A stretch of 64,000 bases of DNA from assembly GCA_000824845.1 (NCBI GenBank), contig CCNC01000068.1, forward strand, positions 144,753-208,752, given 5' to 3'. The stretch is from Mesorhizobium sp. ORS 3359. GTDB taxonomy: Bacteria > Pseudomonadota > Alphaproteobacteria > Rhizobiales > Rhizobiaceae. The translations under genes and the position numbers were made by a program. Under the pieces are notes generated by a model. It worked only from the letters and a program-made list of their open reading frames with translations, ran no database searches and was not told where the DNA came from. Below, in pieces: positions 1 through 8,815 of the stretch (position 1 is the first letter of the stretch; every line of letters begins with the position of its first letter).

Positions 1-1
1 T

Positions 2-328
2 CAATGCGGCCTGGTCGTCTTCCTCGGCTCTGAGATGGCGTTGTCCGACGACACGTTGTGCGAGATCCACGCCCGCTCCTTCGCGCTCTTCGCGGCCGTC
101 GCCCGGATCCGCCCCAGCGACAGCGGCCGGATGCGCTCGATCTCCAAGCGCGAGCTCGAATGCTTGAAGCTGACCGCCAACGGCAACACCAGCGAGGAGA
201 TCGCCAAGCTTCTCAAGCTCTCGGTGCACACCGCCAACCAGTACCTCACCCAGTCGACGCAGAAGCTCAACGCGGTCAACCGCAACCAGGCGGTCGCCAA
301 GGCCCTCCGGCTCGGCCTGATCGAGTGA
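2..328 (+). CDS. visR: LuxR-family motility regulator VisR, C-terminal part (5' end outside window)
   Basis: The reading frame is open from the window edge to TGA at 326-328, so this is the C-terminal ~108 residues of a longer protein. The last ~65 residues form a LuxR/GerE helix-turn-helix: SKRELECLKLTANGNTSEEI, then a recognition helix around VHTANQYL and a closing AVAKALRLGLIE. In Sinorhizobium meliloti, VisN and VisR form the LuxR-type master activator at the top of the flagellar cascade, and visR lies next to flhB as it does here. The assignment to VisR rather than VisN rests on that order. It is convergent with the motA-flhB operon and is followed by a hairpin terminator. Confidence 0.8.
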   Translation, partial: QCGLVVFLGSEMALSDDTLCEIHARSFALFAAVARIRPSDSGRMRSISKRELECLKLTANGNTSEEIAKLLKLSVHTANQYLTQSTQKLNAVNRNQAVAKALRLGLIE

Positions 329-350
329 CGTCACGCATGCGGCGCTGGTG

Positions 351-381
351 CGTTTCACCGTTTCACGAAAACGGCGAAACG
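351..381 (+). terminator. Candidate terminator after visR
   Basis: A 12-bp stem with one A/C mismatch forms between CGTTTC-A-CCGTTT (351-363) and AAACGG-C-GAAACG (369-381), with a 5-nt loop CACGA. A T-rich but broken tract (tgctgtctctttgtttg) follows. It lies 22 nt after the visR stop. Confidence 0.5.
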
Positions 382-440
382 TGCTGTCTCTTTGTTTGAC
401 GCAATTGCGGACGGAAGGCTACGGCGAAGTCGCCGAGCCT

Positions 441-470
441 AACCGCTCACACTTTTCCTGGAATTGCTCT
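441..470 (-). repeat. Truncated copy of the nested palindromic repeat (AATTCC family)
   Basis: Read on the minus strand this begins agagcaattccaggaaaagt and continues gagcggtt, matching the left half of the full element at 55786-55832. The right half is missing, so no stem can form. It lies between the convergent visR and the hypothetical gene at 512-949. The rest of 382-511 holds nothing else I recognise. Confidence 0.6.
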
Positions 471-511
471 AAACATGCCGCAGCGGGATTGGTGCGGCTG
501 CAATCAGATCG

Positions 512-949
512 TTACGGAAATGCCAGCGGCTCGGTCCTGCGGATGCGGGCCTCCTCCACGGCGTCCTCGAGCAAGGCAGTGTTGTGCTCAGGCGTCTCGC
601 CGGGCTTCTCGAACGACACGTAGTTGACCACCACGGAAGGCCCGCGCTCGGTCAGCGTCAATTGGAAATAGACCGTCACGCCGCGCGGCCGCAGCTCGAG
701 ATCGAGCACGATGCGCGGACTGCCGCTCCAGTCGACATGCGCCTCGCCGCCATGGCCGAGCCGCAGCGTGCCCGGCCGGAAGTAGAGCTCGGCGGCCGAA
801 TCCACCAGGTCCGACAGGCAGGCGAAATGCTCGAGCCGGATGAAGGCGATATAGTCGGCAACGTCGATCAGCCTCAACTCGCCCACAACAGGCTCGATGG
901 CGCTCGCGACGATCAGCTCGCGGGAATTGGCGTGTGGTTGCCGGTCCAT
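512..949 (-). CDS. Conserved hypothetical protein, last gene of the motA-flhB operon
   Basis: A 145-residue soluble protein without signal peptide or membrane segment. The middle contains RPGTLRLGHGGEAHVDWSGS and PRIVLDLELRPRGVTVYFQL, an alternating pattern suggesting a beta-rich fold. It follows flhB by 17 nt on the same strand, so it is probably the last gene of the motA-fliM-fliN-fliG-flhB unit. The ATG at 949 has no clear ribosome binding site, which fits translational coupling to flhB. I do not recognise the family; a flagellar role is inferred only from position. Confidence 0.6.
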   Translation of the reverse strand: MDRQPHANSRELIVASAIEPVVGELRLIDVADYIAFIRLEHFACLSDLVDSAAELYFRPGTLRLGHGGEAHVDWSGSPRIVLDLELRPRGVTVYFQLTLTERGPSVVVNYVSFEKPGETPEHNTALLEDAVEEARIRRTEPLAFP

Positions 950-966
950 GGATTAGCGGCGTCCGT

Positions 967-2049
967 TCATTGGGTTGCTTTGCGCGAGGCCTTCTTCGAG
1001 TAGACGATCCGCACCAACTCGGCGACCGCCTGGTAGAATTGCGACGGGATCACGCTATCAACCGAAACTTGCTTGTACATGGAGCGCGCGAGCGCCACGT
1101 CCTCGAAGATCGGGATATTGTTCTCCCTGGCGATCTCGCGGATCTTGAGGGCTACCAGATCCTGCCCCTTGGCGAGCACGATGGGAGCGGTATCCTCCCC
1201 GCGCACATATTTCAGCGCGATTGAAAAGTGAGTCGGGTTGGCGATCACCAGCGTCGCGCGCGGCACCGCCGTCATCATGCGTTTGCGCGCCCGGTCGCGC
1301 GCCAGCGAACGCAGTCGTGACTTGACGATCGGGTCGCCTTCCGACTGCTTCAGCTCGTCCTTGACTTCCTGCTTGGTCATGCGCAGGTCGCGCCGCCAGT
1401 GGAAACGCGACCAGACGATGTCGACCACCGCGATCAGACCCATGACGAAAACGATCGCCACCAATATGTCGACGAAGATGCCGCGGATAACCATGCCGAA
1501 GGACATCGGGTTGGTGATCATGCCGGCGAGCAGCTTGCGATGATCTTGCGAGAGCGTGAAGCTGAGCACCGCGATCGCGAAGCCAAGCTTGGCCAGCGAC
1601 TTCAGGAATTCGACCCAGCCCTGCACGCCGAACATCCGGCTCCAGCCCTTGGCGATCGAGATGCGCGACAGCTGCGGCCTGATCCGTTCACCGACGATCT
1701 GCGGCAGGTTCTGGAAGACCGAGGCGCCGATGCCGGCAACCGTCAGGAGCACCAGCAGGCTGACGACGGCGCGGCCGATCTCGCTCATCACCTGTCTGTA
1801 GAGCGAGATGACGTCGGTCTCGGTGTCCATCGGCCAGGCTTCCGGCTTTTCCAGGAAGGTCGACAGGAACATGCCGAGGTCGACGATCGCGTCCTTGGCG
1901 TAGAAGACCGCGAAAACCAGGATGGCGAGGAAGGACGCAAAGATCGCGGTCTCGCGCGAATGGGGCAGCTTGCCCTGTTCGATCGTGTCGCGGATCTTCT
2001 TTTCTGTGGCTTCCTCGGTTTTGGAATCCTTGTCGACCGCTTCAGCCAT
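967..2049 (-). CDS. flhB: Flagellar export switch protein FlhB
   Basis: A 360-residue inner-membrane protein of the flagellar type III export gate; it switches substrate specificity from rod/hook to filament proteins. The charged N-terminus (KTEEATEKKIRDTIEQGKLP) is typical, followed by four hydrophobic segments between residues ~38 and 210. The autocleavage motif NPTH is at residues 271-274 within VIANPTHFSIALKYVRG. The length is normal for the family. It sits 24 nt downstream of fliG in the motA operon. FlhA, FliP, FliQ and FliR, its export-gate partners, are all in this window but in other operons. Confidence 0.97.
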   Translation of the reverse strand: MAEAVDKDSKTEEATEKKIRDTIEQGKLPHSRETAIFASFLAILVFAVFYAKDAIVDLGMFLSTFLEKPEAWPMDTETDVISLYRQVMSEIGRAVVSLLVLLTVAGIGASVFQNLPQIVGERIRPQLSRISIAKGWSRMFGVQGWVEFLKSLAKLGFAIAVLSFTLSQDHRKLLAGMITNPMSFGMVIRGIFVDILVAIVFVMGLIAVVDIVWSRFHWRRDLRMTKQEVKDELKQSEGDPIVKSRLRSLARDRARKRMMTAVPRATLVIANPTHFSIALKYVRGEDTAPIVLAKGQDLVALKIREIARENNIPIFEDVALARSMYKQVSVDSVIPSQFYQAVAELVRIVYSKKASRKATQ

Positions 2050-2073
2050 GACGCTCTGACCGTGCGGCTATCG

Positions 2074-3096
2074 TCAGGCGGCTTCGGCGGTGGCTGCCTG
2101 CGTCGAAGGCAGCTCGAAGGCCCCTTCGCGCGACAGCCGGATGGCGGCGCTCGATATGCTCTTGCGGGCCGCCATGATGTCGGCAAGCGCAATGCCTTCC
2201 GATCCCTGTCCAAGCTCGGATTCGATCATGCGGCGAGAGCGCGCGCCGATGGCCGACAAGGCCGATTCGGCCAGTTCCGGCGACGCGCCGCGAAGCGCCA
2301 GCGTGACGAGCTCGGTCGACAGCCCGTCGAAGAGCAGAACCCGGGCTTTCTGCGGCAGCAGCGGCAGATCGTCGAAGGCGAACAGCCGCGACTTGACGCC
2401 GGCGAGATCGGGCGTGCCGGCTTCCTCCAGGTCCTGCATCAGGTCGTCCAGTTCCGGCTTCGCCATCTCGTTGAGCATGCTGGCGACGCGTTCCTGCCCG
2501 GCCGTGGTGTCCCTGCTGGCCTTCTGCGACAGCACGCTCACGCGCAGCTGGTTCTCGACGATCCTGGATGCCGCGTCCGGGATGTTGGCCATCGTCACCA
2601 TGCGCTTGATGATCTGGCTGCGCATCGGCTTTTCCATGGTGAGCAGAACATTGGCGGCGGCCTGCGGCGCCAGCTTCGAAAGCACCATCGCGGACGTCTG
2701 CGGATGCTCGCCCGCAAGGAAGGCGCCGAGCCTTGCCGGTTCGAGCTTCTCGAGGTCCGGCCAGATCGGCGCGGGCCCTTCCTCGACCGGCTCGAACTTC
2801 TTCTCGCCCATGATGGCGCTCATCTCTTCGGGCGACAGCGATTCGTTGAGGATCGTGTCCATCCGGTCGGCGGAATCGAGCAGGCCCGCACCCTCGGTGA
2901 ACTCGGCCTCGAACTCGGCGACGATGCGCTCCAGATCGGCCTGCGGGATGGTACGCAATAGACGCGCGCCCTCGATCAGCGCCTTCAGCTCATCCTGCTT
3001 GAAGAATTTGAGCAGCCGGCTGGCCGCGGGCTTGCCCATGGCCACCAGTATGGCTGCCGCCTTTTGCGGACGTGTCAGCGCCAATGCCGTCGTCAT
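2074..3096 (-). CDS. fliG: Flagellar motor switch protein FliG
   Basis: 340 residues. FliG joins the MS ring (FliF) to the C ring, and its C-terminal domain contacts the MotA stator to make torque. The N-terminal part begins LTRPQKAAAILVAMGKPAAS, the FliG-N signature. The middle carries HPQTSAMVLSKLAPQAAANV, the usual EHPQxxAxxL motif, and the C-terminal half contains a DDLxxLPQKARVLLFDGLST segment in the torque domain. Length and domain order are normal. It lies 43 nt after fliN and 24 nt before flhB. Confidence 0.97.
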   Translation of the reverse strand: MTTALALTRPQKAAAILVAMGKPAASRLLKFFKQDELKALIEGARLLRTIPQADLERIVAEFEAEFTEGAGLLDSADRMDTILNESLSPEEMSAIMGEKKFEPVEEGPAPIWPDLEKLEPARLGAFLAGEHPQTSAMVLSKLAPQAAANVLLTMEKPMRSQIIKRMVTMANIPDAASRIVENQLRVSVLSQKASRDTTAGQERVASMLNEMAKPELDDLMQDLEEAGTPDLAGVKSRLFAFDDLPLLPQKARVLLFDGLSTELVTLALRGASPELAESALSAIGARSRRMIESELGQGSEGIALADIMAARKSISSAAIRLSREGAFELPSTQAATAEAA

Positions 3097-3139
3097 GCGT
3101 GTTGCCCTCGCTGCCGATTGGTCCGCCCGCCGACCATTC

Positions 3140-3532
3140 TCAGGCGCTCTTCGTCGCGGCGATGATCTCGGTGAGCCTGATGCCGAAGCGCGTCGGATCG
3201 CTTTCCAGCACCGTGATCTCGCCGCGCGCTATTCTGCGGCCGTTGACGACCACGTCGACCGGCTCGCCGATACGGCGGTTGAGCGCGACCGTGGAGCCCT
3301 TCTGCAGCGCCATCAGCTCCGAGACCGGCATCTCCGTGCTGCCGAGGATGATCTGCACGTCGACCGGAATGGTCATGATGATCGAAGAATTGGCGCCCGA
3401 CCGAAGCGCAGCATCTGGACGGCCCTCCTCTTCACGGAGCACGCCACGCAGTTCTTCGATGGCGCGATCCAGCTGCTCGTTGGGTTGGCCGATTTCCGCT
3501 TCGGCCTCGGCTTCCACATTTGTCGCTGCCAT
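3140..3532 (-). CDS. fliN: Flagellar motor switch protein FliN
   Basis: 130 residues. FliN forms the bottom of the C ring with FliM. The C-terminal SpoA domain, residues ~48-125, has the usual order: [40 protein letters not shown], then [20 protein letters not shown]. The N-terminal ~45 residues are acidic and probably disordered. The ATG at 3532 is preceded by GGAGA. It lies 30 nt downstream of fliM in the same operon. Confidence 0.96.
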   Translation of the reverse strand: MAATNVEAEAEAEIGQPNEQLDRAIEELRGVLREEEGRPDAALRSGANSSIIMTIPVDVQIILGSTEMPVSELMALQKGSTVALNRRIGEPVDVVVNGRRIARGEITVLESDPTRFGIRLTEIIAATKSA

Positions 3533-3562
3533 GCTTTGTCTCCATGAATCCCGCGCCTGGCG

Positions 3563-4498
3563 TCAGCCCGGCATCAGTCCGTCTATGAAATCCTGCCCGG
3601 CATCATGCGGATGACTGATGCGGACGGTGTAGTTCTGCCCCAGCTTGCCGAACTCGCAGACAAACAGTGTCTTGTCGCGGGCGCTGAGCCTGGCATTGAG
3701 CTGCGCTTTCTCCTCGAATTCGATCACCTGGCCGGGCTCGAACGCGGCGAGGTCGCCGAGCGTCAGCCGGGCGAGCGGCATGGTCGCCTCGAGCCGGACG
3801 GTCGAGCGCATTACCTCTTCCGAGAAACGGGCTCGCCAGTCGAATTCGCTGCTCTCGCCTTCCTCGACTTTGGCGTTTGCGCCACGCGTCGAGAGAAGGA
3901 TGCGCTGTGGGATCATGACCGTGATCATGCCGGTATCGGTCGGCGTGGAGACGCCAAACACGATGCGGACTGCGGCGCCGTCGCGCAGGATGCGCCGCCT
4001 CGCTTCGCCGCCAGACGTTGCGCGAGGCACCGGCAGACGCAAATCCAATGAGCGCCGGCCCGATCCGTTGAGCGCCGTCGCGACCTCCTGGAACACGGTG
4101 GTCGCGACATCGGCCTCGATCTGCGACAGGTCGCGCTCGATCGGCGCCACCGGCTGGTCGGGATCGCCGCCGAACAGCGCGCTCACCATGACGGCGACCG
4201 CATGTGCATCCATCACCAGCGTCATGGCGTCGGCCGAGGTCGGCGACGAAACGATTGTCAGCGCAAAGGCATCGCCGGCGCGCGAGCGCGCCTCGGGAAC
4301 GCGGCCGACCTCCACCGCCTGCAGGTCGACGGTCACCGGCGCCCCGAGCTCGCTTGCAAGCGCCTTTTGCAGCACCGGCAGCGCCCGCTCGGCCATGCCG
4401 CGGCCGACGCCGATCACCTGCGCCGCCTCGCCACTGTCGCCGACGAGACGCTCGATGATCAAGGCCCGCGTTTCTGACGGACTGGCCGGACTGGTCAT
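3563..4498 (-). CDS. fliM: Flagellar motor switch protein FliM
   Basis: 311 residues. FliM is the C-ring protein that binds phosphorylated CheY and sets rotation. The central CheC-like domain spans residues ~40-225 and the C-terminal SpoA domain ~230-305, where STVRLEATMPLARLTLGDLA and FEPGQVIEFEEKAQLNARLS resemble FliN. The N-terminal CheY-binding motif of enteric FliM is not obvious, as in other rhizobial FliM proteins, whose sequences diverge strongly. Identity is supported by position between motA and fliN. Confidence 0.92.
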   Translation of the reverse strand: MTSPASPSETRALIIERLVGDSGEAAQVIGVGRGMAERALPVLQKALASELGAPVTVDLQAVEVGRVPEARSRAGDAFALTIVSSPTSADAMTLVMDAHAVAVMVSALFGGDPDQPVAPIERDLSQIEADVATTVFQEVATALNGSGRRSLDLRLPVPRATSGGEARRRILRDGAAVRIVFGVSTPTDTGMITVMIPQRILLSTRGANAKVEEGESSEFDWRARFSEEVMRSTVRLEATMPLARLTLGDLAAFEPGQVIEFEEKAQLNARLSARDKTLFVCEFGKLGQNYTVRISHPHDAGQDFIDGLMPG

Positions 4499-4532
4499 GG
4501 CGGCAGGCGGTCCTGTCTCGGATCGAGCATGC

Positions 4533-5408
4533 TCAGGCCGCCTTCTTCTCGGCGGAGCCGGCGTTCATGGTGCTCTGCTCAACGGCATCGATCGTCGGAC
4601 GCTCATAGGAGGAGATCGTCTTGCGGCCGAATTCGATCGCCACCTGCGGCAGGGCGCCGTTCATATAGGCAAGCAGCGTCTGCTTGACGATGATGTAGAG
4701 GCGGTTCTTTTTCTCGCGCACCGTCTTGATCTTGGTGGCGACCGGACCGACCACCGCATAAGACAGGAAGATGCCGAGGAAGGTTCCGACGAGCGCGGCG
4801 CCGATCAGGCCGCCGAGGATCTCCGGCGACTGGTCCAGCGCGCCCATCGCCTTCACCACGCCGAGCACGGCGGCCACGATGCCCAGCGCCGGCAGGCCGT
4901 CGCCGACCGCCACCATCGCGTGATAGGCCTTCAGCTTGTCGCTGCGGATCGTCTGGATCTCTTCATCCATCAGCGCCTCGATCTCGTGCGAGCGGGCATT
5001 GCCGATGATGATGATGCGGCAATAGTCGCAGATGAAATTCGTCAGGTCATGGTTCTTGAGCACGGTCGGGAAGGCCTGGAAGATGGCGGACTCCTCCGGA
5101 TTGTCGATATGCGCCTCGACCTCGCTGCGCGATTTCGAGCGCAGTTCGCGCATCAGGCTGTGCAGGACGCCCAGCGTCTCGAGATAGTCGCGCTCCTTCG
5201 GCACCGCCTGCTTGAAGGCCTCGAGAATGCCCTTGCCGGTGTCCTTGACCGTCTTCATCGGATTGGCGACCAGGAAGGTGCCGAGCGCCGCGCCGCAGAT
5301 GACCACCGCTTCCCAGGGCTGCAGCAGCACATGCAGATGGCCGCCCATGGCCATGAAGCCGCCGAGAACGCAGCCGAGCGTCACCACAAGTCCGATCAGA
5401 ATGCCCAC
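4533..5408 (-). CDS. motA: Flagellar stator protein MotA
   Basis: 291 residues with four membrane segments: residues ~2-20, ~30-50, ~165-190 and ~200-220, with a large cytoplasmic loop between the second and third pairs. Together with MotB (encoded at 20.9 kb) it forms the proton-driven stator. The loop contains [19 protein letters not shown] and the third segment starts near [20 protein letters not shown], both typical of MotA. The start is GTG at 5408 with GGAAGGA 7 nt upstream. It is first in the minus-strand operon and has the shared flagellar promoter motif upstream. Confidence 0.97.
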   Translation of the reverse strand: MGILIGLVVTLGCVLGGFMAMGGHLHVLLQPWEAVVICGAALGTFLVANPMKTVKDTGKGILEAFKQAVPKERDYLETLGVLHSLMRELRSKSRSEVEAHIDNPEESAIFQAFPTVLKNHDLTNFICDYCRIIIIGNARSHEIEALMDEEIQTIRSDKLKAYHAMVAVGDGLPALGIVAAVLGVVKAMGALDQSPEILGGLIGAALVGTFLGIFLSYAVVGPVATKIKTVREKKNRLYIIVKQTLLAYMNGALPQVAIEFGRKTISSYERPTIDAVEQSTMNAGSAEKKAA

Positions 5409-5441
5409 GGCAGGTCCTTCCGCATGTCACGTCGTGGATCA

Positions 5442-5472
5442 GGGATAGTCCCCGTGCCTTGTGTGAGGCTTG
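5442..5472 (-). promoter_or_regulatory. Flagellar promoter box for the motA operon
   Basis: On the minus strand, CACACAAG (CAAG at 5461-5458) is followed by exactly 10 nt and TATCCC (5447-5442). A second CAAG lies exactly 11 nt upstream (5472-5469). The predicted transcription start is ~27 nt before the motA GTG. The same arrangement precedes eight other flagellar units in this window. Confidence 0.7.
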
Positions 5473-5501
5473 AATCGAGGGCAGCGGACACGATTCAGCT
5501 T

Positions 5502-5525
5502 CGCGCAAGGAAGTGACGTTATTGT
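5502..5525 (+). promoter_or_regulatory. Flagellar promoter box for DUF1217-flgF-fliI operon
   Basis: CGCGCAAG (5502-5509), 10 nt, then TATTGT (5520-5525). It lies 30 nt before the preferred TTG start at 5556. It is divergent from the motA promoter with only ~29 nt between the two CAAG boxes, so the two operons are probably co-activated from one short region. Confidence 0.7.
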
Positions 5526-5555
5526 CCGGGGATAGCTTCGGCCGGAGGCGTGTCC

Positions 5556-6677
5556 TTGCTCAGTACCTACACCAGCTATCAGTTGATTGCCAAAGATATC
5601 GGCAAGTCGATCGACCGCATTGAGCAACAGCCGACGGTCGATCGCGACACCCAGTACTATCTGGCCAACATCACCAAGGTGAAATCGATCGACGATTTCG
5701 TCAACAATGATCGCCTGTTCAAATATGCCATGAAGGCCTACGGGCTGGAGAACATGGACTATGCCAAGGCCTTCATGGTCAAGGCGCTGAAGGAAGGCGT
5801 TTCCGATCCCGACAGCTTCGCCAACAAGCTGACCGACAAGCGCTACGCCCAGTTCGTCAGAGCTTTCAATTTCGCGGCGGACGGCGCCGATGCGACCATC
5901 TACAACCCGGCGCAGCAGCTGGTGACGAAGAACTACGCCATCCAGGCCCAGATCGCCGGCCTTGACCCGAATTCGGACTATGTGAAGAGCGAGACGACCT
6001 ATTATCTCGCCAACATCACCAAGGTGAAATCGGTCGACGATCTGATGTCGAACAACCGGCTCTACACCTATGCGCTTGCCGCGTATGGCCTGGATTCGGC
6101 AACCGAGGACAAGGACCTGATCAAGTCGGTCCTGCAAGGCGGCGTGCGCGATCCCGAAAGTGTCGCCAACCAGCAGACCAACAAGGCCTATGCCGGACTG
6201 GCCTCGGCCTTCAACTTCGAGCAATACGGCGAAAACGCCACCACCTACGTTCAGGCGCAGCAGCCGACCGTCGACATGTACATGCGCCAGACGCTGGAGG
6301 AGGATGCCGGCAAGACCAACGAGGGCGTGCGGCTGGCGCTTTATTTCCAGCGCAAGGCCCCCGACATCACCAGCTGGTACGACGTGCTTGCCGACACCGC
6401 TTTGGCCAGCGTGGTGCGCACCGCGCTCGGCCTGCCCGATTCCTTTGCAACGGCCGACATCGACAAGCAGGCGCAGCTGTTCGGGCAGAAGCTCGACATC
6501 AAGGATTTCACCGACCCCGAAAAGCTCAGCAAGTTCCTGACCCGCTTCACCAGCATGTACGAGATCGCCCACCCGACCTCGACGGCCGTGACATCGGTCA
6601 GCGTGCTTTTTGCGCAGCCGACCACTGTCGGCATCTCCACCGATCTGATGATGGCCATGCAGCAATTGAAGTTCTGA
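5556..6677 (+). CDS. DUF1217 flagellar-associated protein with three internal repeats
   Basis: About 373 residues; a DUF1217-type protein that lies beside flgF in rhizobial flagellar clusters; its role is unknown to me. Start choice: GTG at 5550 is only 1 nt after GGAGG (5544-5548), whereas the in-frame TTG at 5556 is 7 nt after it, so TTG is preferred. The protein is built of repeats: YYLANITKVKSIDDFVNNDR and YYLANITKVKSVDDLMSNNR begin two ~85-residue copies about 115 residues apart, each with (D/R)LxxYAxxAYGL and a later FxxAFNF motif. A weaker third copy begins LYFQRKAPDITSWYDV. There is no signal peptide. It is followed 4 nt later by flgF. Confidence 0.85.
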   Translation: MLSTYTSYQLIAKDIGKSIDRIEQQPTVDRDTQYYLANITKVKSIDDFVNNDRLFKYAMKAYGLENMDYAKAFMVKALKEGVSDPDSFANKLTDKRYAQFVRAFNFAADGADATIYNPAQQLVTKNYAIQAQIAGLDPNSDYVKSETTYYLANITKVKSVDDLMSNNRLYTYALAAYGLDSATEDKDLIKSVLQGGVRDPESVANQQTNKAYAGLASAFNFEQYGENATTYVQAQQPTVDMYMRQTLEEDAGKTNEGVRLALYFQRKAPDITSWYDVLADTALASVVRTALGLPDSFATADIDKQAQLFGQKLDIKDFTDPEKLSKFLTRFTSMYEIAHPTSTAVTSVSVLFAQPTTVGISTDLMMAMQQLKF

Positions 6678-6681
6678 GATC

Positions 6682-7404
6682 ATGCAGGACAGTCTTTACG
6701 TCGCCCTTTCCTCTCAGATCGCGCTTGAGCGCCGTCTCGACACCATCGCCGACAACGTCGCCAATGCCTCGACCATCGGCTTTCGCGCCACCGGCGTGAA
6801 GTTCGAGGACGTGGTCTCGGGCACGGGGCCGAGGTCGGTTTCCTTCGCCTCCTCCGGCAACACCTATCTTTCCGGCGCGCATGGCGCGCTGACCGAAACC
6901 GGCAACCCGTTCGACTTCGCCGTTCAGGGCGACGCCTGGTTCGCCATCGAGACGCCCGCCGGCACGGTGATGACGCGCGACGGCCGTTTCTCGATGAACG
7001 AGAACGGCGAATTGATGTCGATCGAAGGCTATCCGGTGCTGGACGGCGGCGGCGCTCCGATCCAGCTCGATCCACGCAACGGCCCGCCCAAGGCAGGCGC
7101 CGACGGCTCGCTCAGGCAGAACGACCAGCTGGTCGGCGCCATCGGCCTCTACAATTTCGACCCTGGCGAAAATTTCGTCCGCTACGGCAATTCGGGCGTC
7201 GTTCCGGCGCGCACGCCCGAACCCGTCACCGATCGTTCCGACGTCGGCATCGCGCAAGGATTTCTGGAAGAGTCGAACGTCAACCCGGTGCTGGAGATGA
7301 CCCGGCTTATCCAGGTGCAGCGCGCTTTCGAGAACACGGCGGCGCTGATGCGGCAGACCGATTCCTCCACCGAGGACGCGATCAAGACACTCGGCTCGAA
7401 GTGA
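6682..7404 (+). CDS. flgF: Flagellar proximal rod protein FlgF
   Basis: 240 residues. FlgF is one of the rod proteins that cross the periplasm. The N-terminal rod signature is LERRLDTIADNVANASTIGFRA, the middle carries DAWFAIETPAGTVMTRDGRF, and the C-terminus has the common axial-protein motif QGFLEESNVNPVLEMTRLIQ followed by QRAFENTAALM. It differs from flgG at 10.8 kb in length and lacks the [11 protein letters not shown] form. Its start lies 4 nt after the DUF1217 stop, and fliI follows after 4 nt. Confidence 0.93.
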   Translation: MQDSLYVALSSQIALERRLDTIADNVANASTIGFRATGVKFEDVVSGTGPRSVSFASSGNTYLSGAHGALTETGNPFDFAVQGDAWFAIETPAGTVMTRDGRFSMNENGELMSIEGYPVLDGGGAPIQLDPRNGPPKAGADGSLRQNDQLVGAIGLYNFDPGENFVRYGNSGVVPARTPEPVTDRSDVGIAQGFLEESNVNPVLEMTRLIQVQRAFENTAALMRQTDSSTEDAIKTLGSK

Positions 7405-7408
7405 CGGT

Positions 7409-8815
7409 ATGACGAACGGCTCGTCCCTGTTGCGCGCTTCCGAGAGCCCGGTCGATTCCGGAAAGGCGGACCGGCTGGCCGCGCTCGAACGCGTCTGGCG
7501 CCGGTTCGATGATCCGCAGGCGTTGCTTGCGCGCGGCGGCCGCATCGCCGAGATATCGCCGACCCATTACAAGGTCCGCGGCCTGTCCGGAATTGCCAGG
7601 CTGGGCGATATGGTCGAGCAGCGCGGCAAGGCCGGCGCGCGACGCGGCGAAATCGTCAAGATCGGCAGCGACGAGGTGGTGATCGCACCTTTCGAGCGCA
7701 GCGCCGATGCCGGTATCGGCGACGCCGTCTTTCGTCGCGGCCCGCTGGCGGTCGCCCCGCATGTCTCCTGGCGCGGGCGCGCCATCGATGCCTTGATCCG
7801 CCCCATTGACGGCGGTCCCCCGCTGATCCGGCCGAATGCCGCCAATGTCACGCATGGCGCGACGCCGGGCGCCCTGTCGCGCCAGCGCGTCGGCACCGGC
7901 TTCCTCACCGGGGTGCGGGTGATCGACATCTTCACCCCGCTCTGCTTCGGCCAGCGGCTTGGCATCTTCGCCGGTTCCGGCGTCGGCAAGTCGACGCTGC
8001 TTGCCATGCTCGCCGGCGCCGAGGCCTTCGATACCGTGGTCGTGGCCCTGATCGGCGAGCGCGGCCGCGAAGTGCGCGAGTTCCTCGAGGATACGATCGG
8101 CGCCGAGAGCATGGCCAAGACCGTCGCCGTCGTCGCCACCAGCGACGAAAGCGCCATGATGCGCCGGCGTGCGCCCGACACCGCCATGTGCGTGGCCGAG
8201 CATTTCCGCGACCAGGGCCATCGCGTGCTCCTGGTGCTGGATTCCATCACCCGCTTCGCGCATGCGCTGCGTGAGGTTGCGACGGGAACCGGCGAGCCGC
8301 CGGTCGCGCGCGGCTATCCGGCCTCGGTCTTCACCGACCTGCCGAAGCTGCTCGAACGCGCCGGCCCGGGAGCCGAGGGAAAAGGCTCGATCACCGCCAT
8401 CATTTCCGTGCTGGTCGACGGCGACGACCACAACGACCCGGTCGCCGATTCGGTGCGCGGCATCCTCGACGGCCATGTCGTGCTCGACCGTGCCCTTGCC
8501 GAGCAGGGCCGCTATCCGCCGGTCAATCCGCTGTCGTCCATCTCGCGCCTTGCCGACAAGGCCTGGAGCCCGGAACAGCGCGTGCTGGTGACCAGGCTGA
8601 AATCGATGATCGCGCGCTTCGAGGATACGCGCGACATCCGTCTTTTGGGTGCCTACCAAAGCGGCGCCGATGCCGAGCTCGACAACGCCGTGCGCCAGGT
8701 GCCGCTGATCTACGAGGCGCTTACGCAATCGCCGAGGGACCGCGCGTCGGCAGATCCGTTCGCCGACCTCGCCCGCCATCTCAAGGGGAAGCTGAATGGC
8801 GATCAAGGAGACTGA
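7409..8815 (+). CDS. fliI: Flagellum-specific ATPase FliI
   Basis: 468 residues. FliI is the hexameric ATPase of the flagellar type III export apparatus, related to the F1 beta subunit. The Walker A motif GSGVGKST is at residues ~189-196, Walker B is LLVLDSITRFA around residue 275, and ARGYPASVFTDLPKLLERAG and GSITAIISVLVDGDDHNDP are typical of the family. The C-terminus overlaps the next gene by 20 nt. Its usual regulators FliH and FliJ are probably the proteins encoded at 20.3 and 42.9 kb. Confidence 0.97.
   Translation: MTNGSSLLRASESPVDSGKADRLAALERVWRRFDDPQALLARGGRIAEISPTHYKVRGLSGIARLGDMVEQRGKAGARRGEIVKIGSDEVVIAPFERSADAGIGDAVFRRGPLAVAPHVSWRGRAIDALIRPIDGGPPLIRPNAANVTHGATPGALSRQRVGTGFLTGVRVIDIFTPLCFGQRLGIFAGSGVGKSTLLAMLAGAEAFDTVVVALIGERGREVREFLEDTIGAESMAKTVAVVATSDESAMMRRRAPDTAMCVAEHFRDQGHRVLLVLDSITRFAHALREVATGTGEPPVARGYPASVFTDLPKLLERAGPGAEGKGSITAIISVLVDGDDHNDPVADSVRGILDGHVVLDRALAEQGRYPPVNPLSSISRLADKAWSPEQRVLVTRLKSMIARFEDTRDIRLLGAYQSGADAELDNAVRQVPLIYEALTQSPRDRASADPFADLARHLKGKLNGDQGD

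Noticed and set aside
1399..2961. 520-codon open frame on the plus strand across flhB and fliG
   Set aside because: It is antisense to two clearly recognisable flagellar genes, Arg/Asp-rich and without domain signals; long antisense frames are expected at this GC content. The same applies to the 623-codon frame at 3645-5516 opposite fliM and motA.
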